Shown here piece by piece: positions 14,968-22,921 of a stretch of DNA of 64,000 nt. The notes under the pieces are model-generated. The model was not told where the DNA came from. It made no database searches and saw nothing but the letters and a program-made list of their open reading frames with translations. Position 1 is the stretch's first letter. Each line of letters starts with the position of its first letter. The translations under genes and the position numbers were made by a program. The stretch covers positions 80,639-144,638 of the forward strand of contig JAEWGM010000021.1 of assembly GCA_023388315.1 (NCBI GenBank), in the 5' to 3' direction. The stretch is from Bacteroidota bacterium. GTDB lineage: Bacteria > Bacteroidota > Bacteroidia > Bacteroidales > Dysgonomonadaceae.

Positions 14968-15894
14968 TTAGTTATAGTAGTTGGCAGGGTTTGTGGAGGT
15001 GTCGGATTGGCGAAGTTTATCTTTCAGGTTGATATCCAGCATCCATTGTTGACGATTGAAGACGAAATCGCGTATAAACTGCTCAATTTCGGGCAGAAAT
15101 TCCTTCATCGGGTATTCCGATACGTCGTGTCCCATATCCTCCATAGTGTAAAATGTATAAGGGTAGCCTTGTTGTTTAAATCGTTTTGTTAGCGGCTCCG
15201 AACCGAAAACGCCAAGCCTGAAAAACCTTGTTTTGCCGTAAGGCACCAGTTTATCGGCGCTGCCGTGAAAAAACAGGGTAGGGGCGGGGCGCAGCGTGTA
15301 AGAAGGCGTACCCTCTGTGCTGAAGATGGAGCCGGCAAACGATATGACGCCCGCGTATTGAAAATCATCGGGAAGTACGTTTGCCGATTCGCGCAAGTCG
15401 CGTTTCTCGTAATCGGCTTGCAGCACGGTCATCGCGCCGGCACTTGACCCGCTAATGATGATGTTTGAAGTGTCTATATTCAACTCATCGGCGTGTTCAA
15501 GCAAGTAAGCGGTAGCGGAATACAAATCGGCAACGGCCATAGCAATGGCGTTCCGGAGCGGTTTGTTGTTGAAAATTCCGGGCGCTTTTTGGCCTTTCAT
15601 TCCCAAGCGATAATCAATGGAAACCACTTTAAAACCTTTTTCGGCAAAGTATTTGAAATAATCGGCATAAAGTTCCGCGTCGCGGGCTCCTTCTTTAAAG
15701 CCGCCACCAAAAACAAAGAGAAGGCACGGTTGTTTAAGCGTGAACGCTGAATCGGCGGAATAAATATCCATGTTTAATTCTTGTCCGTCTTTCACGGCAA
15801 ACATACGCGTTTCTTTTTTGGGCGAGGCGCCAAAAAGAAATATCGGCAAGAAAAATGCCGATAACAAAATCGATAATTTTTTTCTTGATGTCAT
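14968..15894 (-). CDS. Exported alpha/beta hydrolase (esterase/lipase-like)
   Basis: 308 residues with a Sec-type signal peptide (hydrophobic stretch through FGASPKKE). Alpha/beta-hydrolase features: an oxyanion-hole stretch LLFVFGGGFKEG, a nucleophile elbow ISGSSAGAMT (GxSxG), and a late HGSADKLVPY followed by MEDMGHDVSEYP, which supply candidate acid and histidine. It resembles the carboxylesterase / BD-FAE branch that removes acyl groups from small esters or plant polysaccharides. No neighbour suggests a substrate. It probably acts in the periplasm. Confidence 0.82.
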   Translation of the reverse strand: MTSRKKLSILLSAFFLPIFLFGASPKKETRMFAVKDGQELNMDIYSADSAFTLKQPCLLFVFGGGFKEGARDAELYADYFKYFAEKGFKVVSIDYRLGMKGQKAPGIFNNKPLRNAIAMAVADLYSATAYLLEHADELNIDTSNIIISGSSAGAMTVLQADYEKRDLRESANVLPDDFQYAGVISFAGSIFSTEGTPSYTLRPAPTLFFHGSADKLVPYGKTRFFRLGVFGSEPLTKRFKQQGYPYTFYTMEDMGHDVSEYPMKEFLPEIEQFIRDFVFNRQQWMLDINLKDKLRQSDTSTNPANYYN

Positions 15895-15943
15895 AGAATA
15901 ATCAATGTGATTTTTGGGATAATTTTTATTGATAAGAGCCGGA

Positions 15944-16510
15944 TTATGGTTTCGAAATAAATTCTTTTATCACGCGCAGCGTGTCTTCTTTTGCGCGGTC
16001 GAAATCATCGTTTTGGATGATGGCGTCGAATTGTGGCGCGAAACTCATTTCATATTCGGCTTTTGCCAAGCGATTTTCAATGATGTGCGGCAAATCCGTT
16101 CCGCGTTTCTCCAAGCGCTCCCGCAGCACTTCCACCGATGGCGGCATCACAAAAATACTCAACGCGCGGCCGCCATATATCTTCTTTACGTTTAAGCCGC
16201 CAATGCAATCGATGTCTAACACCACGTTTTTGCCTTCGGCCAGAATGCGGTCCACCTCACTTTTGAGCGTGCCGTAGAATTTATTGGGATACACCTCTTC
16301 GTATTCCAGAAATTCACCGTTGGCAATTTTTTCTCGAAACGCGTCAGGCGTAAGAAAATAATACTCCACGCCATCTTTCTCTTCGCCACGCGGCAACCGG
16401 CTGGTGGCGGAAACCGAAAACCGCAAGTTTAAATTTTGCGTGAGCAAATACCGCACAATGGTGGATTTGCCCGCTCCCGATGGCGCTGAAAAAATAATTA
16501 ATTTACTCAT
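15944..16510 (-). CDS. gmk: Guanylate kinase
   Basis: Phosphorylates GMP (and dGMP) to GDP with ATP in the cytoplasm. 188 residues, the normal length. The P-loop is FSAPSGAGKSTIV at residues about 7-19, followed by the GMP-binding region SATSRLPRGEEKDGVEYYF and EFLEYEEVYPNKFYGT. It lies 87 bases downstream of yicC on the same strand; yicC-gmk is a widely conserved pair, so the two are probably one transcription unit. Confidence 0.96.
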   Translation of the reverse strand: MSKLIIFSAPSGAGKSTIVRYLLTQNLNLRFSVSATSRLPRGEEKDGVEYYFLTPDAFREKIANGEFLEYEEVYPNKFYGTLKSEVDRILAEGKNVVLDIDCIGGLNVKKIYGGRALSIFVMPPSVEVLRERLEKRGTDLPHIIENRLAKAEYEMSFAPQFDAIIQNDDFDRAKEDTLRVIKEFISKP

Positions 16511-16597
16511 AATGCTATAATGCTTAGGGCGTTGAGCTTTGGGCGGAGGGTGGAAATACGATAATCACTTTCACCTTTTCGCCCAGTGTGCTACGCG

Positions 16598-17470
16598 CTA
16601 CAAAATATTCAATATTTGTTCTTTAATTTGTTCCAGTTCGTCTTTCATTTGAACCACAATGCGTTGCATTTCTGAGTGGTTCGATTTTGAGCCAAGCGTA
16701 TTGACTTCGCGGCCAATTTCTTGCGCGATGAACCCGAGTTTTTTGCCTTGCGATTTTTTGTCGCGCAAGGTTTCGATGAAATAATCGAGGTGGTTTGCCA
16801 AGCGCGATTTTTCTTCGTTTACATCCAGTTTTTCGATGTAATAAATCAACTCCTGTTCAAATCGGTTTTTATCGAAATCGGTCGTTTCCAGTTGTTTTAA
16901 TCCTTCGGAAAGTTTGGTTTTTACCTTTTCCAACCGTTCGTTTTCGTATAATTCCACCTCCGAAAGAAGTGTGCGAATGTTGTCAATTTTTTCTGTCAGA
17001 AGGCTTTCCAACATTTCGCCTTCTTGTTGGCGAAAAGAAACCACTTCTTCCACGGCTTTGTTCACTGCGCGTTCAATGGTGCTCCATTCTTCCTCATCCA
17101 ATTCTTCCACGTCTTGTTTCATTACATCGGGTAAGCGAAGTAGTGTTGTGAGCCAATCGTGTGGTTGTTCAACGTTCATTTCTTGTGATAAACTCAATAG
17201 TTCGCGATGGTATTGTTTGAGAACGTGGTGGTCTATTTTAGAAGAAACGTCTTTGGAAATGTATTCAATGTTGAATGACAAATCGATTTTGCCGCGTTCC
17301 AGTTTCTTGGATAAATCGTTGCGCAAACCGATTTCCTTTTCCCTGTACAGCGCGGGAATGCGGGTAAATAAATCGAACTGTTTGCTGTTCAACGATTTTA
17401 CTTCAATGGTTATTTTCTTGTTTGGAAGTTCGGCAACGGCTTTGCCGTAACCGGTCATTGAATGAGTCAT
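16598..17470 (-). CDS. yicC: YicC family endoribonuclease-type protein
   Basis: 290 residues from the ATG at 17470. The frame extends upstream to 17584, but that part reads through a probable promoter and lacks similarity to the family, whose members start close to the SMTGYG seen here. Family landmarks are SMTGYGKAVAELP, LNSKQFDLFTRIP, and the C-terminal EEKSRLANHLDYF, KLGFIAQEIGREVNTLGSK. YicC proteins are implicated in RNA turnover in Enterobacteria; the exact role in this phylum is not settled. The gene precedes gmk, as in many bacteria. Confidence 0.92.
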   Translation of the reverse strand: MTHSMTGYGKAVAELPNKKITIEVKSLNSKQFDLFTRIPALYREKEIGLRNDLSKKLERGKIDLSFNIEYISKDVSSKIDHHVLKQYHRELLSLSQEMNVEQPHDWLTTLLRLPDVMKQDVEELDEEEWSTIERAVNKAVEEVVSFRQQEGEMLESLLTEKIDNIRTLLSEVELYENERLEKVKTKLSEGLKQLETTDFDKNRFEQELIYYIEKLDVNEEKSRLANHLDYFIETLRDKKSQGKKLGFIAQEIGREVNTLGSKSNHSEMQRIVVQMKDELEQIKEQILNIL

Positions 17471-17487
17471 AGTGTTTTTGTTTTTTA

Positions 17488-17495
17488 CAAAGGTA
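17488..17495 (-). promoter_or_regulatory. -7 element for yicC-gmk
   Basis: Plus-strand CAAAGGTA reads as TACCTTTG on the minus strand, a full TAnnTTTG match, 17 bases upstream of the yicC ATG at 17470. It supports that start over the longer frame. No -33 TTTG is evident. Confidence 0.45.
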
Positions 17496-17740
17496 ATAAA
17501 AAAGTTATGAGTAATGAGGGATATGTAGAGTGAGATTGTGGCGTATAACTGAGGCAATGTATCAAAAGTAAAACCTTCTATCAAATTGTCATACTGAATG
17601 TAGCTTTAGCGGAATGAAGTATCTATAATTGATGATAAAATAGATTTTTCTCCGCCAACCGGCGGATCAAAATGACAAAACGAAAGGACATCAACGTTTT
17701 TGAGATAACTTCTTTCCCCAAACAACTTTCCAGAAAACAA

Positions 17741-17769
17741 AAAAGCCGTCATTTTCCGACGGCTTTTTA
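17741..17769 (-). terminator. Terminator after rprY
   Basis: AAAAGCCGTC (17741-17750) pairs with GACGGCTTTT (17758-17767) around the loop attttcc. On the minus strand the stem is followed by a run of T. It ends the rprX-rprY transcript 21 bases after the rprY stop; the symmetric A/T flanks also allow plus-strand termination. Confidence 0.9.
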
Positions 17770-17789
17770 TATTGGTGCATACAATTACA

Positions 17790-18503
17790 CTATTCTTCTG
17801 CATTTTCATCATCGGTTGGTACGATGAGTTTATACCCTTTACCGTGAATATTGATGATTTCGATATTCGGTTCGGGTTTCAATAGTTTTCTCAATTTGGT
17901 GATGTACACGTCCATGCTTCGTGCATTGAAATAGGTGTCTTCTTCCCAAATTTGTTTCAGCGCGTGGTTGCGCTCCAGAATATCGTTGGCGTGAGCGCAA
18001 AGTTGTGCCAGCAATTCCGATTCTTTGGTGGTGAGTTTAGTTTGCTCATCGCCAATGGTGAGGATTTGCTTTTGCGTGTCAAACGACATTGTGCCGAAGT
18101 TATACACTTGCTGTTCTTTGTTTTTCTTGCCTTTTACGCGACGTATGATGGCTTCGATGCGAAGCACCAGCTCTTCCATGCTGAAAGGTTTGGTAATGTA
18201 ATCGTCGGCTCCTGCTTTGAAACCTTCCAATACATCTTCTTTCATATTTTTAGCGGTAAGGAAAATTACGGGAATCTCCGTGTTAATGGTTCTGATTTCC
18301 TTCACCAGTGTTACGCCGTCTTTTTTAGGCATCATTACGTCAACAATGCAAAGGTCGTATTTGGTTTTTACAAATCCTTTGAATCCGGCTTCCCCATCGG
18401 GGAACAAGTCTGTTTCAAACCCCTTTGCTTGAAGATATTCTCTCAGCAACATGCCAAGGTTTTCATCATCTTCACATAAAAAAATTTTCAATTTTTCTTC
18501 CAT
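17790..18503 (-). CDS. rprY: OmpR-family response regulator, RprY-like
   Basis: 237 residues: a receiver domain (about 5-120) with acidic pocket CEDDEN, the phospho-accepting aspartate in CIVDVMMPKKDG, a conserved threonine (FLTAK) and lysine (YITKPFS), then a winged-helix DNA-binding domain (about 135-230, with RSMDVYITKLRKLL and IHGKGYKL). It closely fits RprY of Bacteroides, a redox- and stress-responsive regulator, and follows its kinase gene with only one base between. A terminator lies just after it. Confidence 0.92.
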   Translation of the reverse strand: MEEKLKIFLCEDDENLGMLLREYLQAKGFETDLFPDGEAGFKGFVKTKYDLCIVDVMMPKKDGVTLVKEIRTINTEIPVIFLTAKNMKEDVLEGFKAGADDYITKPFSMEELVLRIEAIIRRVKGKKNKEQQVYNFGTMSFDTQKQILTIGDEQTKLTTKESELLAQLCAHANDILERNHALKQIWEEDTYFNARSMDVYITKLRKLLKPEPNIEIINIHGKGYKLIVPTDDENAEE

Positions 18504-18504
18504 A

Positions 18505-20070
18505 TCATTTTTGTGTTATTACGGGTAAACTTATTATAAATTTTGTGCCTTTGCCAAACTCGCTGTCGGCACGAATTGTTCCGTTTAAATCGTTCACGAT
18601 TTTCTTCACGTAGGCCAGCCCCAGTCCAAATCCTTTCACATCGTGCCTGTTGCCGGTGTGTACGCGGTAAAACCGATCGAATATTTTCTTTGCATCTTCT
18701 TTTTTTAACCCAATTCCATTGTCTTCTACCGATATGATGATTTTGGTGCCCTCGTTTTTCGTTCTAATCATCAACTCCGGCGGAACGTCTGATTTTTTAT
18801 ACTTTAGCGCGTTATCGAGCAAGTTAAACAACACGTTGGTAAAGTGCATTTCGTCCACTTTAATGGTAGATTCTTCCGCTTGCAGGTCGATATCGAGCGA
18901 GCCGCCGAATTTTTCCACTTTCAACGCGTGTGTGTTGGCCACGCTCACTACCAAGTCGTTGGCGTCAATTTCACGAAGCTTAAGCGTGGACTGTTGGCGG
19001 TCGAAAAGGGACATTTGCAGCACTTTTTCCACTTGAAAGCCCAAGCGTTTTGTTTCGTCGTTAATCACTCCGGTAACGTGCTTAAACACTTCGGGCGACT
19101 TAAGAATGGAGTCGTCTTTCAGCATTTGCGAGGCCAGCGAAATGGTTGAAACGGGCGTTTTAAGCTCGTGCGTCATGTTGTTAATGAAATCGTTTTTCAT
19201 TTCAGACAAACGCTTTTGTCTGAAGAGGGATACAATCGTGAATATAAACGTTATCAGCAAAATAAACGTGAATATGAACGACGGTATAAAAAAAGAAAGT
19301 TCACTGAAAACAAAATTTCTTTTCGTGGGGAAATATACTCTCAGCGTGTTTAATTTTGCCGGTGGATCGTTTGGAAACAGAATTTGCGACGCAATGGCGT
19401 TTTTGTCTTTGGTTGAAAACCCCGGCGATGAATACACCACTTGATTGTTGTGGTTGACTACCTGAAAACTGTAGGGCACATTCAGTCCGTTATACATCAA
19501 TTCAAAGCGGATATATTGGTCGAGCGTGTTAAAGTTTATTCTCTTTTCAATTGGCTCGTTGCTGGCGCGATACATTATTTTGTAAATCACCTCGTCGAGT
19601 AACGATCTCTCGTGCAAGTATCGTTTCGACAATGATTGTTGCATATCGTACTGCGTTTTGGCAATGTGGTCGTAGCCGCTTGGATTTGGCGAGATAAAAA
19701 CGCCGCTTGTGGCATCGTTGTTTAAAATTCTCGCCTCGCCTGTTATTGTATGCTCAATTCTTGTTTCACTTCCATCGGGATGAGTAATAACGGTGCTTGT
19801 GCTTTCTCTTGTAATGTTTTGCGATGTTCGGGGTTGGATGTAATTGGAATATCGGTTTTCCGATTCAATCATATCCTGCTCCAAATAATCTCGGGTTTGT
19901 TCCAACTCAAGGTCTCTTGACACGTTGTACAAACTCCTTTTTACCAATTCATCGAATTGTTCGGTGCGGATATTGAGCGTAGTCCTCATATACCGCAGTT
20001 GCAAAAAGAGCAAGGCAAAAAACGCGATAAACATCACCAAAGCAAGCAACCAGATAGTTGATTTTTTCAT
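18505..20070 (-). CDS. rprX: Membrane sensor histidine kinase, RprX-like
   Basis: 521 residues. Membrane helices near residues 5-25 and 262-285 enclose a periplasmic sensor region of about 235 residues without a recognisable domain. The kinase core has the phosphorylated histidine in NNMTHELKTPVSTI, then VLFNLLDNALKYKK, VEDNGIGLKKEDAKKIF and GFGLGLAYVK. Its stop is next to the start of the response regulator, so the pair forms one operon. The long N-terminal sensor and the gene order match RprX/RprY of Bacteroides. Confidence 0.9.
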   Translation of the reverse strand: MKKSTIWLLALVMFIAFFALLFLQLRYMRTTLNIRTEQFDELVKRSLYNVSRDLELEQTRDYLEQDMIESENRYSNYIQPRTSQNITRESTSTVITHPDGSETRIEHTITGEARILNNDATSGVFISPNPSGYDHIAKTQYDMQQSLSKRYLHERSLLDEVIYKIMYRASNEPIEKRINFNTLDQYIRFELMYNGLNVPYSFQVVNHNNQVVYSSPGFSTKDKNAIASQILFPNDPPAKLNTLRVYFPTKRNFVFSELSFFIPSFIFTFILLITFIFTIVSLFRQKRLSEMKNDFINNMTHELKTPVSTISLASQMLKDDSILKSPEVFKHVTGVINDETKRLGFQVEKVLQMSLFDRQQSTLKLREIDANDLVVSVANTHALKVEKFGGSLDIDLQAEESTIKVDEMHFTNVLFNLLDNALKYKKSDVPPELMIRTKNEGTKIIISVEDNGIGLKKEDAKKIFDRFYRVHTGNRHDVKGFGLGLAYVKKIVNDLNGTIRADSEFGKGTKFIISLPVITQK

Positions 20071-20350
20071 ACTCTTTGTTTACTTACCTCCTTTTTTAGT
20101 GAAAAATCTAATATTAAAGATCGTTTTTTCGTCAATAGAATTAACAAATAAACGACTTTTTTGTTTAACACATGATCTTAAAATTAAAAAAAATGGTAAA
20201 ACGAGGTAGCTAACAACATTATTTAATACAAATGGATAGCGACTGTGGTAATTTTATGATTTATTGATGGTTCAACCACGGTTAATGCATGCGAAAGCAA
20301 CGCGAAGCTCAAAAAATACGCTGCTTTACATAACGATGCCAAACGAGTTG

Positions 20351-21115
20351 TTAAGCGTTTTCTTTATGTTGCAACCTTAATTCTTCTTCTTTGGCCAATT
20401 TGGCTTTTTTCTCTTCTTTATCGCGCGCATCGGCCATCATAATCAACTTACGTGAATCAATAATGTTTGAAATAAGAAGAAAAAGACAAGCAAGAATTGC
20501 TACATAGTGAATTGAGCCGGGAATAAAGAATTCCAAGACAAAAATAAACGCCAAAATGATGCGCATTTCTGTGGGGCCCACAACGCCGGAATCGATGGAA
20601 TATTTCCCCGTCACTTTATATCGCAGTTGTGAGGTAATCATTTCCCAACCAAACATCACTACAAAGAAATATCCGGCAAGTTTCCACGCGCCCTGAGCGT
20701 ATAAAATATAGCCCAGGCCTATAAAAATGGTTCCAATCCAGTCAACCGTGATATCCAACGTAAAGCCATACCATTTGCGGGGCCTGTTTCGGTAATACGC
20801 CAGCCGGCCGTCCAACGAATCGCCCACCCAGTTGATGATAAAACCGGCGAGAGTAAGAAAAAGAAATCCACGATGGACAAACGAGGCCAACACGAGGCTC
20901 GATGCCACAAGTAAATTGCCAAAAAGCCCAATGGCCGTAAGTCCGTCCGATGAAATCCATGCCGGCACACGTTGCACAAGATAGGCAATGAGTTGTTGCT
21001 CTTGAACTCGCAGAATATTTGTCCTTTCACGGTCTTTGGCGATGTTCTTGAGTGCCCTCGCCATACTGATTTTCCTATATTCCATGTACGCTATTGTTAC
21101 TTGTTGCTTATCCAA
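20351..21115 (-). CDS. CDP-alcohol phosphatidyltransferase family membrane protein
   Basis: 254 residues with about six membrane helices after an amphipathic N-terminus. The family signature (DxxDGxxAR...GxxxDxxxD) is present in altered form: GDSLDGRLAY, then YGFTLDITVD. All four aspartates and the DG are kept, but tyrosine takes the place of the usual arginine and the spacing to the second half is one residue longer. Such enzymes join a CDP-activated lipid or alcohol to an acceptor alcohol. The tail is highly charged (K/E-rich). An internal ATG at 21064 is an alternative start. The product lipid is unknown. Confidence 0.82.
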   Translation of the reverse strand: MDKQQVTIAYMEYRKISMARALKNIAKDRERTNILRVQEQQLIAYLVQRVPAWISSDGLTAIGLFGNLLVASSLVLASFVHRGFLFLTLAGFIINWVGDSLDGRLAYYRNRPRKWYGFTLDITVDWIGTIFIGLGYILYAQGAWKLAGYFFVVMFGWEMITSQLRYKVTGKYSIDSGVVGPTEMRIILAFIFVLEFFIPGSIHYVAILACLFLLISNIIDSRKLIMMADARDKEEKKAKLAKEEELRLQHKENA

Positions 21116-21282
21116 ATGCAGAAAACCTGTTCATACGTACGCATCAACAGCTATTCTGCTAACGATTGAACTAAAACGAAACCGATAAAAACCCCACTTT
21201 TGGGAGCGTTCTTTTCACGCTATCTATCTCTTTTTGTGATGAATCCGTTTATCAGACGTTTCTCATTCAACCTTCACCAACA

Positions 21283-21313
21283 CAAAAGTAGGATTTATAT
21301 TCGATGTTACGAA
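21283..21313 (-). promoter_or_regulatory. Possible promoter for the phosphatidyltransferase gene
   Basis: CAAAAGTA (21283-21290) reads TACTTTTG on the minus strand, a full -7 match. CGAA at 21310-21313 (TTCG on the minus strand, one mismatch to TTTG) is exactly 19 bases away. The leader to the ATG at 21115 would be about 160 bases, longer than usual. Confidence 0.35.
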
Positions 21314-21405
21314 AATATTACACAAAAGTTTAGTTAAGTTCTGTTAACCAACTCGTGTTTTGTTGCGGAAAAAGGACAAAAGACGTTGTTTTCAATCGTT
21401 GATTT

Positions 21406-22908
21406 TTAGTCCTGTTGTTTCTGAATGTACAGGCCATCGCGCGGTAGCAGCCTTTTGAGGTTGGCCAAATTATAAACGGTAACAGCTTGAGTAACGGTGG
21501 TGTAATTCATATATTCCGGGATGCTCATGTTGTATAAATCCCGGTTGGTGTGCCAAATTTCGCGGTAGCTGAAATTATATCCCAGCGGGTCGGTATTGCG
21601 AAACGATATAACAGGAACACCGTTCATCGCGAAATAGGCGTGGTCGCTTCCGCCGGCGGTTACCGGCACGGGTTGTGGCGCACGCGTGCTTTTTTCAACC
21701 GTGAACGGTATGTGGGGGTGGTAATTGGCCAGCCCTTCGGTGGCTTTCACAATATCATCGTACATATTTTCCGGCACCACCAACCCCGATGCTGCCGTGG
21801 GGCCGCCATCGCGGTTAAAGTAATTGGAGATATTGGGTAATTTTTCTTTGTTGTTTTCTACCCAAAATTTTGAGCCGAGCAAACCGAATTCTTCTCCGGC
21901 CCAGAAACAAAAGAGAATGGTGCGGTCGGGACGATTGCCGCCGGCAGCCATAATCATTCGCGCCATCTCCAAGTTGGGCGCCACGCCGGTGCCGCAATCC
22001 ACGGCGCCTGTGGCAACATCGTAAGCGTCTATGTGGCAGCCCGACATAACGTATTCATCAGGAAATTTTGTGCCTCGTATTTTCCCGATAACATTGTGGT
22101 ATTTTACCGGCCCGGGTTTAAAATGGTTGCGTATATCGAATTCCAACACTACATATTCCCTGCGTTCCACGCGCTCGCGAATTTGCGTGTATTGGCTTTC
22201 ATTGAGTTTAATATCGGGGATGTGCGGCAGATTGTCAAACGACAAGTCGTAAAGGTTAGCACGGTCATACAAAGCCGTTAACGGCACGGGTGCCGATTGA
22301 ATGATGCCCAAAATTCCGGCATCCACCATTTCCCGATAAAATAGCGCAGGCACCATGCTTCTGTCTGCCGGTTCGGTCGTTTTTTCGTTCTCACGAATGA
22401 CGTGTGCACGTAAAGAATCGGCAAACTCGGAGTGATCTATGGGAAAACCCGTGCTGCTGCCTTCAATAAGTACCCACGCGCCTTTGAGCGTGCCTTTCAT
22501 CCGCTCAAATTCCTGACGAGTTTTGGGCTCAATCACCACGTGGCCGCGCTGACGCCCTTTGGTTCCCGAGGTGTAACTGGGCGTGACAAAATCGAGCGTC
22601 ATGCTCACATCGCTGTACATATGCCCGAACCACGGGCCACGATTAAAACCGACCGGCACTTCGCCCACTTCCTGCACTTCCACTTCCAGCCCCCATTGTT
22701 TGAGCAGCCCGGCAATCCAGTAAGTCGCGTTCGCGTACGCGTCGGAACCGATTAACCTTCCCCCGATGCGGTTGGAGAGAACATCCAAGTGCTCCATCGT
22801 ACGGTTATCGGTTTTGCCCATTTCCATAATGCGGCGAGTGACTTTGTTTTGAGCGCTTACCGAAACAACAACAAAGCAAAGAAGCAGAATAAATGCATTT
22901 TTTCTCAT
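21406..22908 (-). CDS. M28 family zinc aminopeptidase/carboxypeptidase, exported
   Basis: 500 residues with a Sec signal peptide ending near SVSAQNK. The M28 metal-binding core is visible: SGCHIDAYDVATGAVDCGTG (histidine and aspartate ligands), FWAGEEFGLLGSKFW (catalytic and ligand glutamates), FNRDGGPTA, and the late GGSDHAYFAMNGVP histidine. Between them is a PA-like insert. It would remove terminal residues from peptides in the periplasm or outside the cell. It starts 13 bases after the tamL stop, so it is probably the third gene of the tamB-tamL operon. Confidence 0.88.
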   Translation of the reverse strand: MRKNAFILLLCFVVVSVSAQNKVTRRIMEMGKTDNRTMEHLDVLSNRIGGRLIGSDAYANATYWIAGLLKQWGLEVEVQEVGEVPVGFNRGPWFGHMYSDVSMTLDFVTPSYTSGTKGRQRGHVVIEPKTRQEFERMKGTLKGAWVLIEGSSTGFPIDHSEFADSLRAHVIRENEKTTEPADRSMVPALFYREMVDAGILGIIQSAPVPLTALYDRANLYDLSFDNLPHIPDIKLNESQYTQIRERVERREYVVLEFDIRNHFKPGPVKYHNVIGKIRGTKFPDEYVMSGCHIDAYDVATGAVDCGTGVAPNLEMARMIMAAGGNRPDRTILFCFWAGEEFGLLGSKFWVENNKEKLPNISNYFNRDGGPTAASGLVVPENMYDDIVKATEGLANYHPHIPFTVEKSTRAPQPVPVTAGGSDHAYFAMNGVPVISFRNTDPLGYNFSYREIWHTNRDLYNMSIPEYMNYTTVTQAVTVYNLANLKRLLPRDGLYIQKQQD

Positions 22909-22921
22909 AAAGAACCAGTTG

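Noticed and set aside
17471..17584. N-terminal extension of YicC
   Set aside because: It would read through a likely promoter, and YicC proteins begin near the SMTGYG motif.
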